The position numbers were made by a program, and so were the translations under genes. Positions 47,061 through 60,300 of a stretch of DNA of 64,000 nt are shown here, piece after piece (the first letter of the stretch is position 1; every line of letters begins with the position of its first letter). Origin of the DNA: Eremophila alpestris peregrina (lineage: Eukaryota; Chordata; Aves; Passeriformes; Alaudidae); assembly GCA_009792885.1 (NCBI GenBank), contig WMCF01000121.1, forward strand, positions 1,560,909 to 1,624,908. Reading direction: 5' to 3'. The notes under the pieces were generated by a model that was given only the letters and a program-made list of their open reading frames with translations, had not been told where the DNA came from and searched no databases.

Positions 47061-49532
47061 GGGAGATAGGTTTCCTGTAATCTCACAGTGCAAGTGGATG
47101 TACAGTGAGAAATACTGCAGGAATATTTTTTTTTTAATAACCGATTTTAGTATAATTCAAAAGGCCATGAGGGACTATGAGGATGAACTGAGATAAATAT
47201 TGTCTCTAAAAATTGTTTTATTGAAAAGAATAACAGAAAGAAGGTTATGAAACCATGTTGGGGGTTCTGTTTTCCATGAGGAAAACAATACTTAGACAAT
47301 CATCAAATCAAGACATTCTTCATCAACTTGTTCCATTCTCCTATTCTATCTCTTATTATTAGAAGAGATACACTGCTCACTTTCAAGTTTTCAGTTTTCC
47401 ACTATTAGCATGATACCACTCCATAATCACAACAACAAATATTATGCATGTGCCATGCTGAGATGTGACCATTTCTCAGCTGGCTGAAGCAATATCCCAG
47501 CAAGGCACATAGAATATTTTATTCCTTAGTGTTATAAGTACTTCTCATTCACCATTAGGAGATGATTTCATATTCTGTTTGTGTGAATATTAATGGATGA
47601 TGTGAAATTTTGAACAGAACACTTGAGTGAATGCCATTTGGCAGAGTTTTTTTCCCTTCTCAGATTTTGGCAATTTCAGGAAGATAATTAATCTGCAATA
47701 CATTTTGAATTTTTACATCAGAAGAAAATAATTTTGTGAACATGCAAAGCTGAATTTCTGTGGAATTTCATTAGGGTTCTAACACTCATGTTTTGTGTTC
47801 CCTTAAAAGCAGTTTCCCATATGCTTCCTGTGACCTACTGCCAAAACCTGTTCAACACACAAGGTTGAATTTACAACCTGGCAAGACAACATCACATCCT
47901 TTAGGTCCTTCAAAGAAAGGCAAGACACAAGAACTCAAAGTAGACAGAACTCTTTTTTCTGCCAGGTCTTCATGTCTCCCTCAAGGTGATTTAGTAAATA
48001 CTGTACCTGTACTCCAGTTGCAGTTGTAGAAATTCAGTTTTCCTAGCAATAGATGTATATAATCTTGAAGCATGAATATGCACCTGGTAAAAGAGTAAGG
48101 AAATAGGCTCTAACCTTTTTGACTTCTAAGAAACCCCTACAGAGTGTTAGTTTTTGGTCTGCTGTAGTTGGTCAATTGGAGAACATATCTAAACCATTAA
48201 AACATACTTTCACTAGTGCCAGTCAGACAGATTTGTATTCTCAGGTTACAGCATCAGAGCTCTCCTGGTTAGACACTATGCACATTTCTATTAAATACAT
48301 GCAACATTGTCTTTTCTGTTTGGTTTTTCTCTACTAACACAGATTAGCTGCTTTCCTCTTCATATAAAAATCATTTTTCCTGCCTTAACTGTGTTGTTGA
48401 GAACAACATTGTTCAGCAAAACATCTTACAGAACATTCACTTGAGCATTGCAATTTGGCAAGTGGTAAACAAGTTGTAGCAGTGAAAATCTTACAACACC
48501 ATTTCAAAGAGTGAGCAATTTGAGATTCATAAGGACAAGTGAATAAAACTACAAGCCTATTTAAAAATACTAAGTCTTCACTTTTAAAACTCTCATAAAA
48601 CCTTCTGTTTAATTTTCTTAAAAAGAAAAAAGAATAGCAAAAATGGGTTTAGAAGGAATTTTTACCATACTGTCGATTAGAAAAACAGCTCACTTCTATG
48701 GAACTCAGAACTCTTCAGCCCTTTCAGGCAGTAAATAACATGTTGCATTGTCTTATCTGGAAAAATAAAATATTATGCTTTCAGATTTTTGTATTCAGCT
48801 ACAGATTTGCACTGGGCTTAAGACCTCTTTATTTTCCATGTAAATGGATTTTCAAAATTGTTTCTGTGGAAAACTGAAGGGGTTTTTTTTTATTATTTTT
48901 CCACTTAATGTCACTGAGCTGGCATTTGAGTGAATTATGAAAAATCAAGAACCTGAAAGCCATGGCTCTGCAGAAGTCCATTGTACAGTCAGAAGCAATT
49001 TATGCAGAACAATGAGAAAAAATCCAATAGATCTGAAAATGTGAACAGAGAAAGCAGCATTACTTTGCTTTATTAATAATTTATTTCTCTTTTTCATCCT
49101 AATTTTTCATCTCTTTTTTGGTTTTGCCCTCTTACAGAAGCAGCCACAGCATGAAATATATCCACTAACACTAACATTTTCAGATAGTTTCCACTATATT
49201 CACATTCAAGTTTGCTAGAGTTTATTTCAGCAGAAAGTTTGAGCCATTTACTTATGCTCATTTTTCAGAAAGGCAGTGATAGGCATACCTTTGGCTATTA
49301 AGAAAAGAGAAGGAACTAGTCCAGTTCAGCCAAAGTATTCAGGTTCTAATTCTTACTTATGGCTCTAATTTTCACTGAAACCAATGATAATTGTACATGG
49401 AAATATATTTGTTAATATCAGCTGAGGCTGTTTTAATAACCAACCTTACTTACATAAGCAGACACAGTGACCATAGACTTTGTTGCAAAAAGGCTGTGGC
49501 TATTAGAATCTGCCTCTTGAAAGACCTAAGTA
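47061..49532. other. AT-rich non-coding stretch
   Basis: No gene or repeat recognised. Frames of 70-80 codons show no domain. Confidence 0.5.
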
Positions 49533-49627
49533 TTTACTGATCTTGTGTCATGTATATTACAATACAGCAGAGGCCTGGAAAAAAGACCTCTGCTGTATTG
49601 TAATATACATGACACAAGATCAGTAAA
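49533..49627. repeat. Perfect 41-bp inverted repeat (hairpin), 13-base loop
   Basis: Bases 49533-49573 are the exact reverse complement of 49587-49627, with CCTGGAAAAAAGA between them. The arms have no mismatch. Neither arm extends past the ends given. A perfect arm of this length is far beyond chance, and it is young or selected because no substitution has accumulated. Possible sources are a recent template-switch (snap-back) duplication, a miniature foldback element, a small-RNA precursor, or an assembly or library foldback artefact. Confidence 0.97.
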
Positions 49628-50008
49628 GGCTGTTAACAAAACCTCGATCACTTGACTTCTGCTGGAGGAAAAGACCTATCTTTAACTGTCTGTATTTGGA
49701 ATAGTGCATACTGGTTTAAATTGTTTTATTTTATATTTTTTAAAGGGAAACAAACCATTCTTTCTGTATTAAAACTGAAATATATATCTATGGCACTGGG
49801 TTTTCATATGAACCCAAATCACACTAGAATCGCAGTGAACAGAAATAAAGGAAAACATTGCAAATTCCTCAGCCACTGGAACTTGCAATTTTTGCACACA
49901 ACAGGACATTTTCTCCTGTTGGAATGCTTTAAAAGTGTCTTAGTCTGGGCAATACCAAAGACTGGAAGACTGTGCACTGTCAGAATGAGACTTCTGGAGT
50001 TTGAAGAT

Positions 50009-51125
50009 TTCCAGCTGTGTTGGTTTTGCACAGCCTGGTTTTTGGTAGCAGGGAGTTACAGAGGTGGCTTCTGTAAGAAGCTGCCAGAAGCTTCCTTTAT
50101 GTCCGGCAGAGCCAATCCCTGAAAGCTCTGAAGTTGGACATGCTGCTGGCCAAAACTGGGCCAGTGAGAGAGGTTGGTAACGCCTCTGTGATAACATCTT
50201 TAAGAGAAAAAAAAAATCAAAACAAAGTGGGGCACAGTGTTAATTCCAGCCAGAGAAGGGGAGGGGGTGAGAACGTATGAGGAGAATACGTTCAGTTATT
50301 GGGGAAGAAGGGGCAGGAGCTGCTCCAGCCGCCAGAGCTGAGATTCCTCTGCAGCCCGTGGTGAGACCATGGTGAAGCAGCTGTGCCCCTGCAGCCCCTG
50401 GGGATCCACGGGGAATGCAGAGATCCACCCACAGCCCTGGGGGATCCACGGGGAATGCAGAGATCCACCCACAACCCGTGGGGGAGGTGCCCGCGCCGGA
50501 GCGGGTGGATGCCTGGAGGAGGCTGTGATCCAGTGGGAGACCCGGAGGAGAGAGGGACCGGTGTTCCAGGCTGGAGCAGCCTGTCCTTGGAGGGCTGCAG
50601 CCCGTGGAAAGAGAGCCCCAGGCCACAGCAGTTTTGGGAGCACTGTTAGCCAATAGGAGAGATTCACATTGCAGCAGCTTTGGGAGGACTGCTGCTTGTG
50701 AGATTGGAACCACGCTAGTGAAGTTCAAGGAGAGCCGTCTCCTATGGGAGGGACCCCACGGCCTCACAGGGGAAGGATTCCTCTCCCAAAGCAGCTGGGA
50801 ACTGACCAAAACCCCCACACCCTGATTCCCTTCGCTGTCTGTGGGAAGGGGGGAGGAGTTGGGGGAAGAAAAAGGTTTTTTAAAGGCTTGTTTTGTTTCT
50901 CATTATCCTCCTCTTATTTTGTTAGTAATAAACCCACTTTGTACTTCTAAGCTGAGCCTGTTTTGCCCTTGGAGAGTTTTCTCCTGGTCCTTATCTCAAC
51001 TCATGAGGCCTTCATTAAGTTTTTCTTTCCTCTGCCCAGCTGTGGCAGGGGAGGGTGAGTGAGTGACTTGTGTGGGTGCCAGGCATTCAGCCAGTATCAA
51101 ACCATGACACCAACCCACATTCCAG
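50009..51125 (+). mobile_element. Complete solo LTR (50016-51119), plus sense
   Basis: The 1104-bp element starts TGTGTTGGTTTTGCA and ends CACCAACCCACA; TGTGTTGG and CCAACCCACA are imperfect inverted ends. A 6-bp direct repeat TTCCAG lies at 50009-50014 and 51120-51125, one base off the left end. AATAAA is at 50927-50932. The GC-rich middle holds an exact-period 40-bp tandem duplication (50401-50480) plus degenerate units, as in the relative at 21275-22367. Frames of up to 192 codons (minus 50818-50240) derive from these units. Confidence 0.92.
50401..50480 (+). repeat. 40-bp tandem duplication inside the LTR
   Basis: Two units beginning GGGATCCACGGGGAATGCAG (50401-50440 and 50441-50480) differ at only a few bases near their 3' ends. 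The high identity suggests recent unit turnover within this LTR copy or its source. Confidence 0.9.
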
Positions 51126-54071
51126 AGGAATCTATCACTGCCAGCTTTGCAGTGCCTACTGTCATGAGATTCATTTTAATTTAGAAGTCACAATCAGATC
51201 CCGAAGGGCTCTCAGTCTGTATCATGGACTCTATTGGAGTAAGGAGGAGAGAACTTCGGTCATGTACAAGTTCACAGAGTTTGCATTTGGGTATTGTGTT
51301 CCTGTCTGCCAACTGAAAGTATATTTATAATTTCATCCTGAAGGTGATAGTAGGACCAGACTAATTTGGCACCCGCAATAAGACTGCAATTTTTAGTTAC
51401 CAGATGGTCATTCCAAATTTTTTTTATCCTCTCTGTATTTTCTTCCACAACCTTGGAGGCCTGCAGTCTTCCACAAGTCATAAGGTAAAATAAGTTTTGT
51501 TTCTTCAGAATACAATTTTTCATTGTGACAATGAGTGTGGATGAAAAAAAGAAAGGATTTTCTAATACTTCAACTGGAAAAGCAAACACTGGATATATTG
51601 CCATGGAAATCAAGAAGATTAGTTAAGAAAGGTACTAGAATGTTGTAAATTACCATCAAAATTTTGCAAAAGCACTCTAAATCATCATACTGGAGGGAAA
51701 TATTAATTTTAGCCTATGCAGATCCTGAGTCCTCTTGGAGCTTTGATGATTCCACCTCAGCACTGTGCAAATTAAAATTTCCTGAGCTTTTACAAACAGC
51801 TAGGCACTTGTTTGTCCCATTTTCTAAAAATTCTTTGAGAGTGGTAAGTTTAACCTTCCAAAAAAAAAATGAGGCACCTGCAGAGTTCTTAGAGGAAGAT
51901 CTTTGGTAGTTTTGCTGTTTTGGCTTGAGGGAAACTAACAGCTTTCTTTAGGAGTGATGAATACCTCATAGCCAGCAGTTAGAGCAGTAATAAATTTGGT
52001 TGCATAGCTAGAAACTTGAAATTACTCTCTCAAAGGATGGCCCATAAAGAACTTCAGAGAAGTGCCTCTTGTCACTGTATTTCAGATCAGCAAAGAGGTG
52101 TCTTCAGCTTGTGGCTATGATCTCATTTGAATAGAGCATGAGAGAATGGCCTCAGAAACAGGAAACTTCAGAAATCATTAGCCTTTATCGTGTAGAAGTA
52201 TTATACATCATATAATACTCTTGATGTGCTCTTTACAAACATATCCAGGTTTTAGATATATTTTCTTGTGAAAACATAGGGAAGTGTTCCCAAGTCCTTT
52301 AAACGAAAGGAGAGAGACAAGAACGTAGGAATAAGCTACCTGTGCCTGCTTTGAGTTTTGCTAGCTGCAACTCAAAGATCATCTACAATTCATAAAGGTT
52401 GCCCATTGCTTTTCAGGGTGAATTCCAGGTGCTGGTATTTAAGGTTCTGTGTGCACACACCCCCTCATATATTGCCATGACTGAAATAAGCCATTGTAAC
52501 ATAGCTCCAGAGATTGTGAATAAATTATTATTTTGTTTTAAAATTTTATTTAAGCTTTGCCATCTACAATTTTTCCACTGCTATTCTATTTAAAAAGAAG
52601 GAAGTAGAAACAGTCTAAAAAATATAACTATAATAAAAGACAACATGGTTTGTTGTAATCTCATGTTCTATTTAGTTCTATGGCATATTACAGGTAACTC
52701 TGCAGGTTTTGCACTAATGTTTATATATTATATTTACTAGTGGCGTAGAAAGAAACAAGTTATGTCATGTCCACTTCAACAGTGAGGTGATTTATAGTGG
52801 ACAGTTATTCTTGGAATTGGTAGGTATCTATCCTTATTTCTGCACTGCTGATTGTATTTTGAACTAGCAACTGTGCCTGCTGCCACATTTTTCTTTTGCT
52901 TTTAATGAATTCTGACTGTTCAAGACCAGTTGGTTTTTGGAGTTTTTTTGTTTCTGATGAAAGTCTTATCATCTTGTCTTTAAAGCAAAGCAGTAATTAA
53001 TATCAACCAAGTAATACTCTGCTGAAACTTGAGTTTACTTCTTACCAAGTCTCCTAACGGAAGGTTTATGACCTGAATAATGAAGTGCTTTTTGCAGACA
53101 ATATAAAAGCTACATTTACTTATAAATCCCATGAAGGTAGGCACTGGAGAAACATGCTGTACACAGCTGGTGGGCATTCATCACGAACACCATAGCAATT
53201 AGAAAATTGGTCCAAAAAGGCTGCTGTCAATATGGCTGTTTGGATATCCCTGACATCTTTGCTAGGGTTTGAGTTCATGCTGCTCTTGAATGTGTCTTAG
53301 TCAGTAAAACAGGTCTCAGACCACAACTATATCAGGTTAAATTCTTAGTCATTATGGTGTTCTTTGGTTTTCATAGACTTGTCTGTATTTTTTTATAGAA
53401 AACATTGAAAGAGCTTACTTGGACAAGTTGTACTAGGAATGTAAATGCCTGAAGAAGATAAAAAGTCTTGATGTTTTGTCATTTAAATAGCTCTGTAAGA
53501 TACATTTTTTTAATGTGAAAATGCCTTTGTAATTTGTTGTTACAACTCCCCATGCTTTTAACACATAAGCACTTTTTCTTCTGTTGATATTCACTTGTGA
53601 TCATAATTTTCAATGTATTTGTCTTACAGACAAATTGAGACCCAAATCTCATTTCATTTTGCTGACACACCCTTAATGGGTTTTACTGGAGTTAAGAAAA
53701 TACCTATATAGTGGTTTAGTAAAAAATCTGGAAAATAAGGTTTATTATTGGAATTACTGCATCTTTTTCATCAGAAAAAGATGTATTTATGTATCTTGAT
53801 ACATAAAGGGCAAGAAAGTTCATTTAAGAGGCTTGAATTTCCAGAGTTGTTATAAAGCACTGAAGTGTATTTTCCAGGAAAAACCTAAATCTTCTAAATG
53901 AGCTGAAGTAGTTTTACAATAATCTGCTAACTCAGAATGTAACCCTCAGAGTTATTTCTATTTCCTGGAGAAACTGTGGTTTCTGGCAAAGCAGTTGAAG
54001 AAATAGAAATGGAAATAAAAATTCATCTGAAGAGATCTCTAAAAGGGTTCCAATAGCCTTGTTTCATTTTG
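51126..54071. other. AT-rich non-coding stretch
   Basis: No supported gene or repeat. A minus-strand frame of 113 codons (51613-51272) has no recognised domain. Confidence 0.5.
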
Positions 54072-54497
54072 NNNNNNNNNNNNNNNNNNNNNNNNNNNNN
54101 NNNNNNNNNNNNNNNNNNNNNNNNNNNNNNNNNNNNNNNNNNNNNNNNNNNNNNNNNNNNNNNNNNNNNNNNNNNNNNNNNNNNNNNNNNNNNNNNNNNN
54201 NNNNNNNNNNNNNNNNNNNNNNNNNNNNNNNNNNNNNNNNNNNNNNNNNNNNNNNNNNNNNNNNNNNNNNNNNNNNNNNNNNNNNNNNNNNNNNNNNNNN
54301 NNNNNNNNNNNNNNNNNNNNNNNNNNNNNNNNNNNNNNNNNNNNNNNNNNNNNNNNNNNNNNNNNNNNNNNNNNNNNNNNNNNNNNNNNNNNNNNNNNNN
54401 NNNNNNNNNNNGGAAGGGAAGGGAAGGGAAGGGAAGGGAAGGGAAGGGAAGGGAAGGGAAGGGAAGGGAAGGGAAGGGAAGGGAAGGGAAGGGAAGG
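54072..54497 (+). repeat. GGGAA pentanucleotide array next to a 340-base assembly gap
   Basis: The N run 54072-54411 is followed by about 17 perfect GGGAA units (54412-54497). The left edge of the gap is ordinary sequence, so the array probably begins within the gap. The GGG runs at 5-base spacing are compatible with quadruplex or triplex structure, a known cause of sequencing failure. Confidence 0.95.
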
Positions 54498-55740
54498 ATA
54501 TTTTTTCTGGGGAATCTTTTAAGAATATAATTTACAGAGTTATATTTACAAGGTTATATGCTCTCACCATATGACCTCTGAAAGTCATACGCTGTTCTGG
54601 GGACAGAAGAACAGGTACTAATATGGTTATCTCCTTCTTCCCATTCATTTATGGAGACAGCCATAGTGCCCACATCTGGACAATAAGAATGTCAGGAGAA
54701 GCCTTTCCATAGATCAAAACAAGCTTTGAATCGCACTGTGTTATCTCAATAAATCAGCACTCAATAGAAGTATATGAATCACCTAGTAAATAGATGTTCT
54801 GCCCATTTTAAGTAAATATAAAACCCTAAACCATTAATTTCCTCCACCTTAATTAAACACAATAATAATCCTGTGTCATAATTCTCAATATGCTTGTAAC
54901 TAGAAAAAATTTATTACTCTTCCTAAATTTTTAAAGTAAAAAAATTCTCTGACATCAAATACTAATCAGGCCATATTGAGGTGTTTCCTTTTATCACTTT
55001 CAAATTTGAAAACTGTTGTTTTCAACAAAACTACTCACCTAATGAGTAGTCTCATGTCTACTGCTGCCACATCCTATCCTTTCCAAGTTCTATAAGTGTA
55101 TCAACAAAGACTACACATTTACTTTTCCTGTCACAGCTGAATCCTTTCCCTTGTAACCATTCTTTTGATGTCCTTGTGTAGTTAAAATTTTATAGGCTCT
55201 GACTGTCCTTACTTTTCTTGTTTTCCTCTCAGTAGTAAGCTGTCTTTAACATGATAGTACCAGAGCTTTAATCCAAAATATATTCTCAGCTTTTATTTTT
55301 TCATAACAGTAGTTACTTATTTCCTTCTCTGGTTGATCTAAAGTCAACTGTTTTGCAGTTTTCTGTAAAATAGTTCTGTTCTAGGCTCTGTTGATGGACA
55401 CTTTTAATGTATCATCACTAGAAAATGCTTTGTTGTGTTTTGGTTTTTTAAATCATAATCTGTTGAACTGAAACATCTTTCTCCTTCTTTATTCACCTTT
55501 CCAGTTCATGTGAATCAAAACACAAAATTTCACCTTTCTTTAGAAACCAGATCTGCTGGAAACAAAGCCTATATTCTTTCCTTCAGGTCACTGATCCGCA
55601 GAGTATGCAAAGTTATGCTGCCAGTGACTTCTACAGAGCTACTTTTCACCTCATCTGGTATCCCTTCCACCTATTTCAAGTCCTCTGACTTTATCAGGAC
55701 ACTACTAAATTTATTTCACATTAGTCATTCACATTTAACA
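54498..55740. other. AT-rich non-coding stretch
   Basis: Nothing recognised up to the CR1 tail at 55741. Confidence 0.5.
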
Positions 55741-55795
55741 TTGGACTAAGTGCTCTTAGACATCTTGTTCAACCCAAATGATTCTATGATTTAGA
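55741..55795 (+). mobile_element. CR1 LINE 3' tail fragment
   Basis: TTGGACTAAGTGCTCTTAGA followed by TTCAACCCAAATGATTCTATGATT matches the CR1 3' end with its ATTCTATG-type tail. It is only about 55 bp, and anything upstream is too decayed to assign. Confidence 0.75.
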
Positions 55796-56645
55796 GACTT
55801 TAGAAGTCACAAAAATTCATTGCAAAATCTAGGATTGTTTCTTTGTGTATTTGAATATTCAATTGCCTTTGAAATATTTGGTGTTGTCTATTTCTGTTAA
55901 ACTGTTTCTAACTAACAGTTTTGTCTTTTATTTTTAGTCTTACCTCTTTTCTTATTAGAAAAGTCTAGAGAGATCTTTCAGATCCTTTGTCATAATGCCT
56001 CTCAGAGACATTGTATTAGTACTGTTTTATAATTTCTCATGTACTCAAAGACTGTAGTCTCATAGCGCTTCTCTTTGCATCCTAAAGAATTTCTTCTATG
56101 GCTTGTTAAAAGTTCTATTGCATTTTCTAGAATTCTACTCTATATAGTACATTTTTAAGGTTGTCTTTGGGTTTTTTTCCTATTATTTTTATGAGATACC
56201 AATTGCACAATATGTCTTTATTTCATTGGTCATAGAGTTTATAAAAAAATAAAAATTTCTTTTTAATGTTTATTTCTCTTATCACTTTTGTCTCCTTATA
56301 GCAAACATTGCCTGAAGAATTTGTATTATTCAGATACATTTCTTCTGTTGGTAAATTTTTCTGGTAGTCTGTCTTTGCAGATAAAACCACTATTATCTTA
56401 GTTATACTTTAAACTCTTGGCACATCTTAATTTTGTAAATATTCACTTCTATGTTTTTTCTCCAACCCAAATTCCTGAAGGCCATGTCATAAAAAAGCTG
56501 ACAAACATTTAAATGAAGTTTAAATCATGGAAATCATGTTGACAATTTTTAAGCTCTAAATGCCTCTGAAATCAGAAAGATTGCTGGTTGCAGCATAGTG
56601 TCTAAGTACCTTAATAAGTCTGAATTTCTCATTTTAGCTGGTTTT
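55796..56645. other. AT-rich non-coding spacer
   Basis: T-rich DNA, with nothing recognised. Confidence 0.5.
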
Positions 56646-57312
56646 ATAGAATCATAAAATGGTTTGGATTGGGAGGGACATTAAGGAACTCTGAGATCCA
56701 CCTCCCTGCCATGGTCAGGGACAACTTCCACCATACCAGCTTGCTCAGAGCCTCATGCAGCCTGGCCTTGAATATTTCCAGGGATGGGACATCTACAACT
56801 TCTCTAAGCAACCTGCTCCACTGTCTCACCACTCTCACAGAAAAGAATTTTTTTCCTATTATCTAACGTGAACCTAACCCATTTCATTTTAAAGCCGTTC
56901 CCCCTTGTCCCCCATGTTACTACATGCTCTTATAAAAACTCCCCCTCCTGCCTTCTTGTGAGCTCCCTTCAGGTACTGAAGGGCTAGAATTAGATCACCC
57001 AGAAGCCTTCTTTTCTCCAGGCTGAACAATCCCAATTCTCTCAGCATTTCCCCATAGGAGAGGTGTGTCATCCCTTTGATCACCTTGGTGTCCTTCCTCT
57101 GGACTCACTCCAACAGCTCCATGTCCTTCCTGTGCTGGGACCCAAGGGCTGGAGGCAGCTCTGCAGGTGGGATCTCACCAGAGCAGGGCAGAGGGGCAGA
57201 ATCCCCTCCCTCCCCTGCTGCCCACGGGGCTCAGGATGCAGCCCAGGACACACTTGGCTTTCTGGGCTGGGAGTGCCCACGGCTGGCTCATGTCTGGCTT
57301 TCACCCAGAAGT
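56646..57312 (-). mobile_element. CR1 LINE fragment, about 670 bp
   Basis: It begins with ATAGAATCATAAAATGGTTTGG (reverse complement of the CR1 tail). It continues through the 3' UTR and RT C-terminus to about 57312 (GGCTGGAGGCAGCTCTGCAG and further). On minus, 57083-56889 reads ...LRELGLFSLEKRRLLGDLI..., a CR1 RT C-terminal remnant. Frames are interrupted. This is the longest uninterrupted CR1 piece in the window. Confidence 0.96.
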
Positions 57313-60300
57313 GTTTTACTTCCACCATGTTTTGCAAACATTACTGCTTTATTACTCCATCTTTATAATATTTAGAAACATAACGTTATGAACAACATTA
57401 TTGTTTCTTCCTTATTCCTGAAATTTGTGGAGTTAAGACATTTGTCCACCACAAACTCCTTGTGAGAGACACCTATTAAATAGCAATACCAGTTATGGCT
57501 TTCTCAATTACAGACTCCTCAAGACATCTTTTTTTCCTACAGTTTAAGTTATTCTAGGCAAAATTTTACCGGAATTAAATTGGATTAATTTAACTGAGTC
57601 ACAATGCAGAGTACTTCAGAATCTAACATTTACTTAAATCCTAACAGTATTTTTATATTTACACATCTGTTTGGTCTGCTGCCTTCAAATGCTTTTTATT
57701 TCATTTTCTAATAAAGCTCAGAGTGATTTAATAATTACTGCACCTCAAATAATTGCTTCTGATGGATTATCAGTCCTACTAAGTCCCTTGTTACTATTTT
57801 CCTTTTCCAGGGATTGTTATCCTAAACTGTCACATCAAAAATCCATTTCCAAGTCTCTTGTTTCTCACAGTATCCAACAGGTATTTAAGGAGAGAATATA
57901 CTAAACAATGAGAACAGCTCTTCCAACTCCAGTAGCTAGAGACGTATTAATTCCTGGCCTAAGGATTTCAGCCAGGACCACCACTTTAGAGGTCACCAAT
58001 GCAATTAACTCTTTTGTAAACCAATTCTATTTAGTCACAACAGTGTTCTGGGGCAATGACTAAGTTATACATTACCATGAGAAAACGTGTTTTCTGCCTC
58101 ATAAACACCTGTTAGTCAATCATAACTCCTTTACTGTCAAATACCATAAATTTATTTCCTATATACTGTTTTCATAATTCTTTATTTCTTATTCACGTCC
58201 CTTTTTTAAATTAACTTCTCTTTTGAAAGGTCAGATGCCCCAGTCAGTGTGTCCTGGGCTTTAGTTAACATTAACCATACAAAAGTGCAAAAATTTCATC
58301 TTGCATGACCTTCAACATCCAGAATTTCCTGCTTTGGTTATGTCTAATCTTTTCTATCTGGAATTCATTTCAAGAGAGGGTAAAAAAAAATTTTAAAACG
58401 GTGTGAAGAAAAGAAACTATTACAACTACTCCTGTAGTTGTTTTCCAAAAAAAACCACATGATAAACATGTTATTATCACAACTTTTATTCCCAAGTTTT
58501 AGGGACTCCTCTAAAAATGTACAAGCAGTTTATTAAAATATGATTTATGCAACTTTGTGAGATAACATTTCATACAAGTAACATATGACTGATGATAAAA
58601 GAAAAAGGAAAATATCTCCTGTGAGAAGGTAGGTCAAGTAGCTTACTTATTCAATAGCATTCATGAGAAAAAAATTAATCAGGCAGACACTAAAAATGAA
58701 GGATACTTATGAGTGGGACAATACAAAATACACTGCCATGAATATTGCTGTATGAGTGTCACCTTTTTTCAGCGTTTTTACAGCATGATTGAAACTAAGT
58801 TAAAATAGACCCATCAATGTGAGAATCTAGATCAATTTTCATTTGCATAAATAGGCTCCAAGTAACTGAGATCTAAATGCAAACAATGATATTGTCTGTA
58901 GTTTATCCTGTGATAAATAGAAGGCAAACGGTCTAATAAAAAGGACCATAATTATCCAGAGCTCTCAGTTTACAATTAGTTTTCTTTGACAGTTGAAGTC
59001 ATAAATGCCAGCTTTAATCATGTATTTGGGTTGATTTAGGTGCTGCCAACACTGCAAGAGATCTAATCCTCTTTCTTTCCTCCTCATAATGAAATAATAA
59101 TGCAAATTCACCACATTGATGGGATGACCCATGTGAATTTATTATAGGCTTGGAGAAGTCTCTTGAAAGGGATAAATTCTTTCTGGATACAGACTTGAGG
59201 TAATTCAAACCAGACAAGAAAAAAAATGGAGCTGTCATCAGAAGCCAGGATATGGAATGGATTTAATTTGTATGAATAGGCTTTTCAATAAGTCTAACAG
59301 GGCTAAGCTCCAGTTTTGTATGGGAATATTACTGCTGTCATTTTCCAAATCTGGATGCACTAACTTTATTTGTGGGATGAAGATGAGCTCCAAGCCTCAA
59401 TTCTTGTTACACTGCAGCTTGCAACAGACAAAAAGATGCACAGTGGGCAGGCCCAGTGACCAGATCTTCTAATTACTTGAGTTAAGACAAATGGAACAAT
59501 TAGCTCCTCATGAAACCATTTGTGGTACTCAGTGACACATACCAACCTTTCCTGTAGAACAAACTCTACCTTTTAGTTAATGTTCAGATTTTTATCAGGT
59601 AAGACTTGTTGTCAGTATGATAGAATACTTAATTATTTTAATTTCCAAGGCTCTTTTCAGCTAGTGAAAATGTATAACACCGTGTAAAAGGGTAATTGTT
59701 CCCAGTAAATACACAGATCAAGAACATAGAGATTGAAACAAAAAATTACACAATGCAGACATAAGTTTTAACCTTGTATTACATCACCACAAGATACAGC
59801 CCAATTAGTGAAATAAAAAGATTTCCAAGCCAAAAAAGGAAGTCTTAATTTCACTAAGCAACTGTCAGAAGTTTCAGGCTATCTCCATGGGGTTCACAGA
59901 CATCATTACCACTACTCTGTTTTATGAAACTACTATTCTGGCCACAGCAGGTTGCCCATGTTACTAACACTAGGTTTCCACTGAAAAGACAAGGCAAGAC
60001 CAATAGTACAGATTTAAAGAGACATGACAAAATGAACCCCTTTCTTTTTACTTTCTAATTGTATAAATTATACAAAATGTGTTTTCAGGTTACTCAAACA
60101 GAACCAATTTTCTCTGCAAATGAAAGCAGTCTTTCTCACTTGTCTTGCAGACAAAAAAAAAAACCTCAACACAAAAAATATTGTTGCTCACAGTCTTGCC
60201 AAAATTTTTAGTTTTCTGTTTTAAGAGCTATAAAAATGGCCTTGTTGGATGGCCAAAATGAAAATCAGTGCCAGAAGATCAGTTACCTTTCAATGCAAAG

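Noticed and set aside
49652..50122. 156-codon plus-strand frame
   Set aside because: It crosses from unique DNA into the LTR starting at 50016, so it is not a conserved gene.
50240..50818. 192-codon minus-strand frame, and the similar 191-codon frame at 21610-22185
   Set aside because: Both fall in the GC-rich tandem units of the same LTR family and change with unit number.
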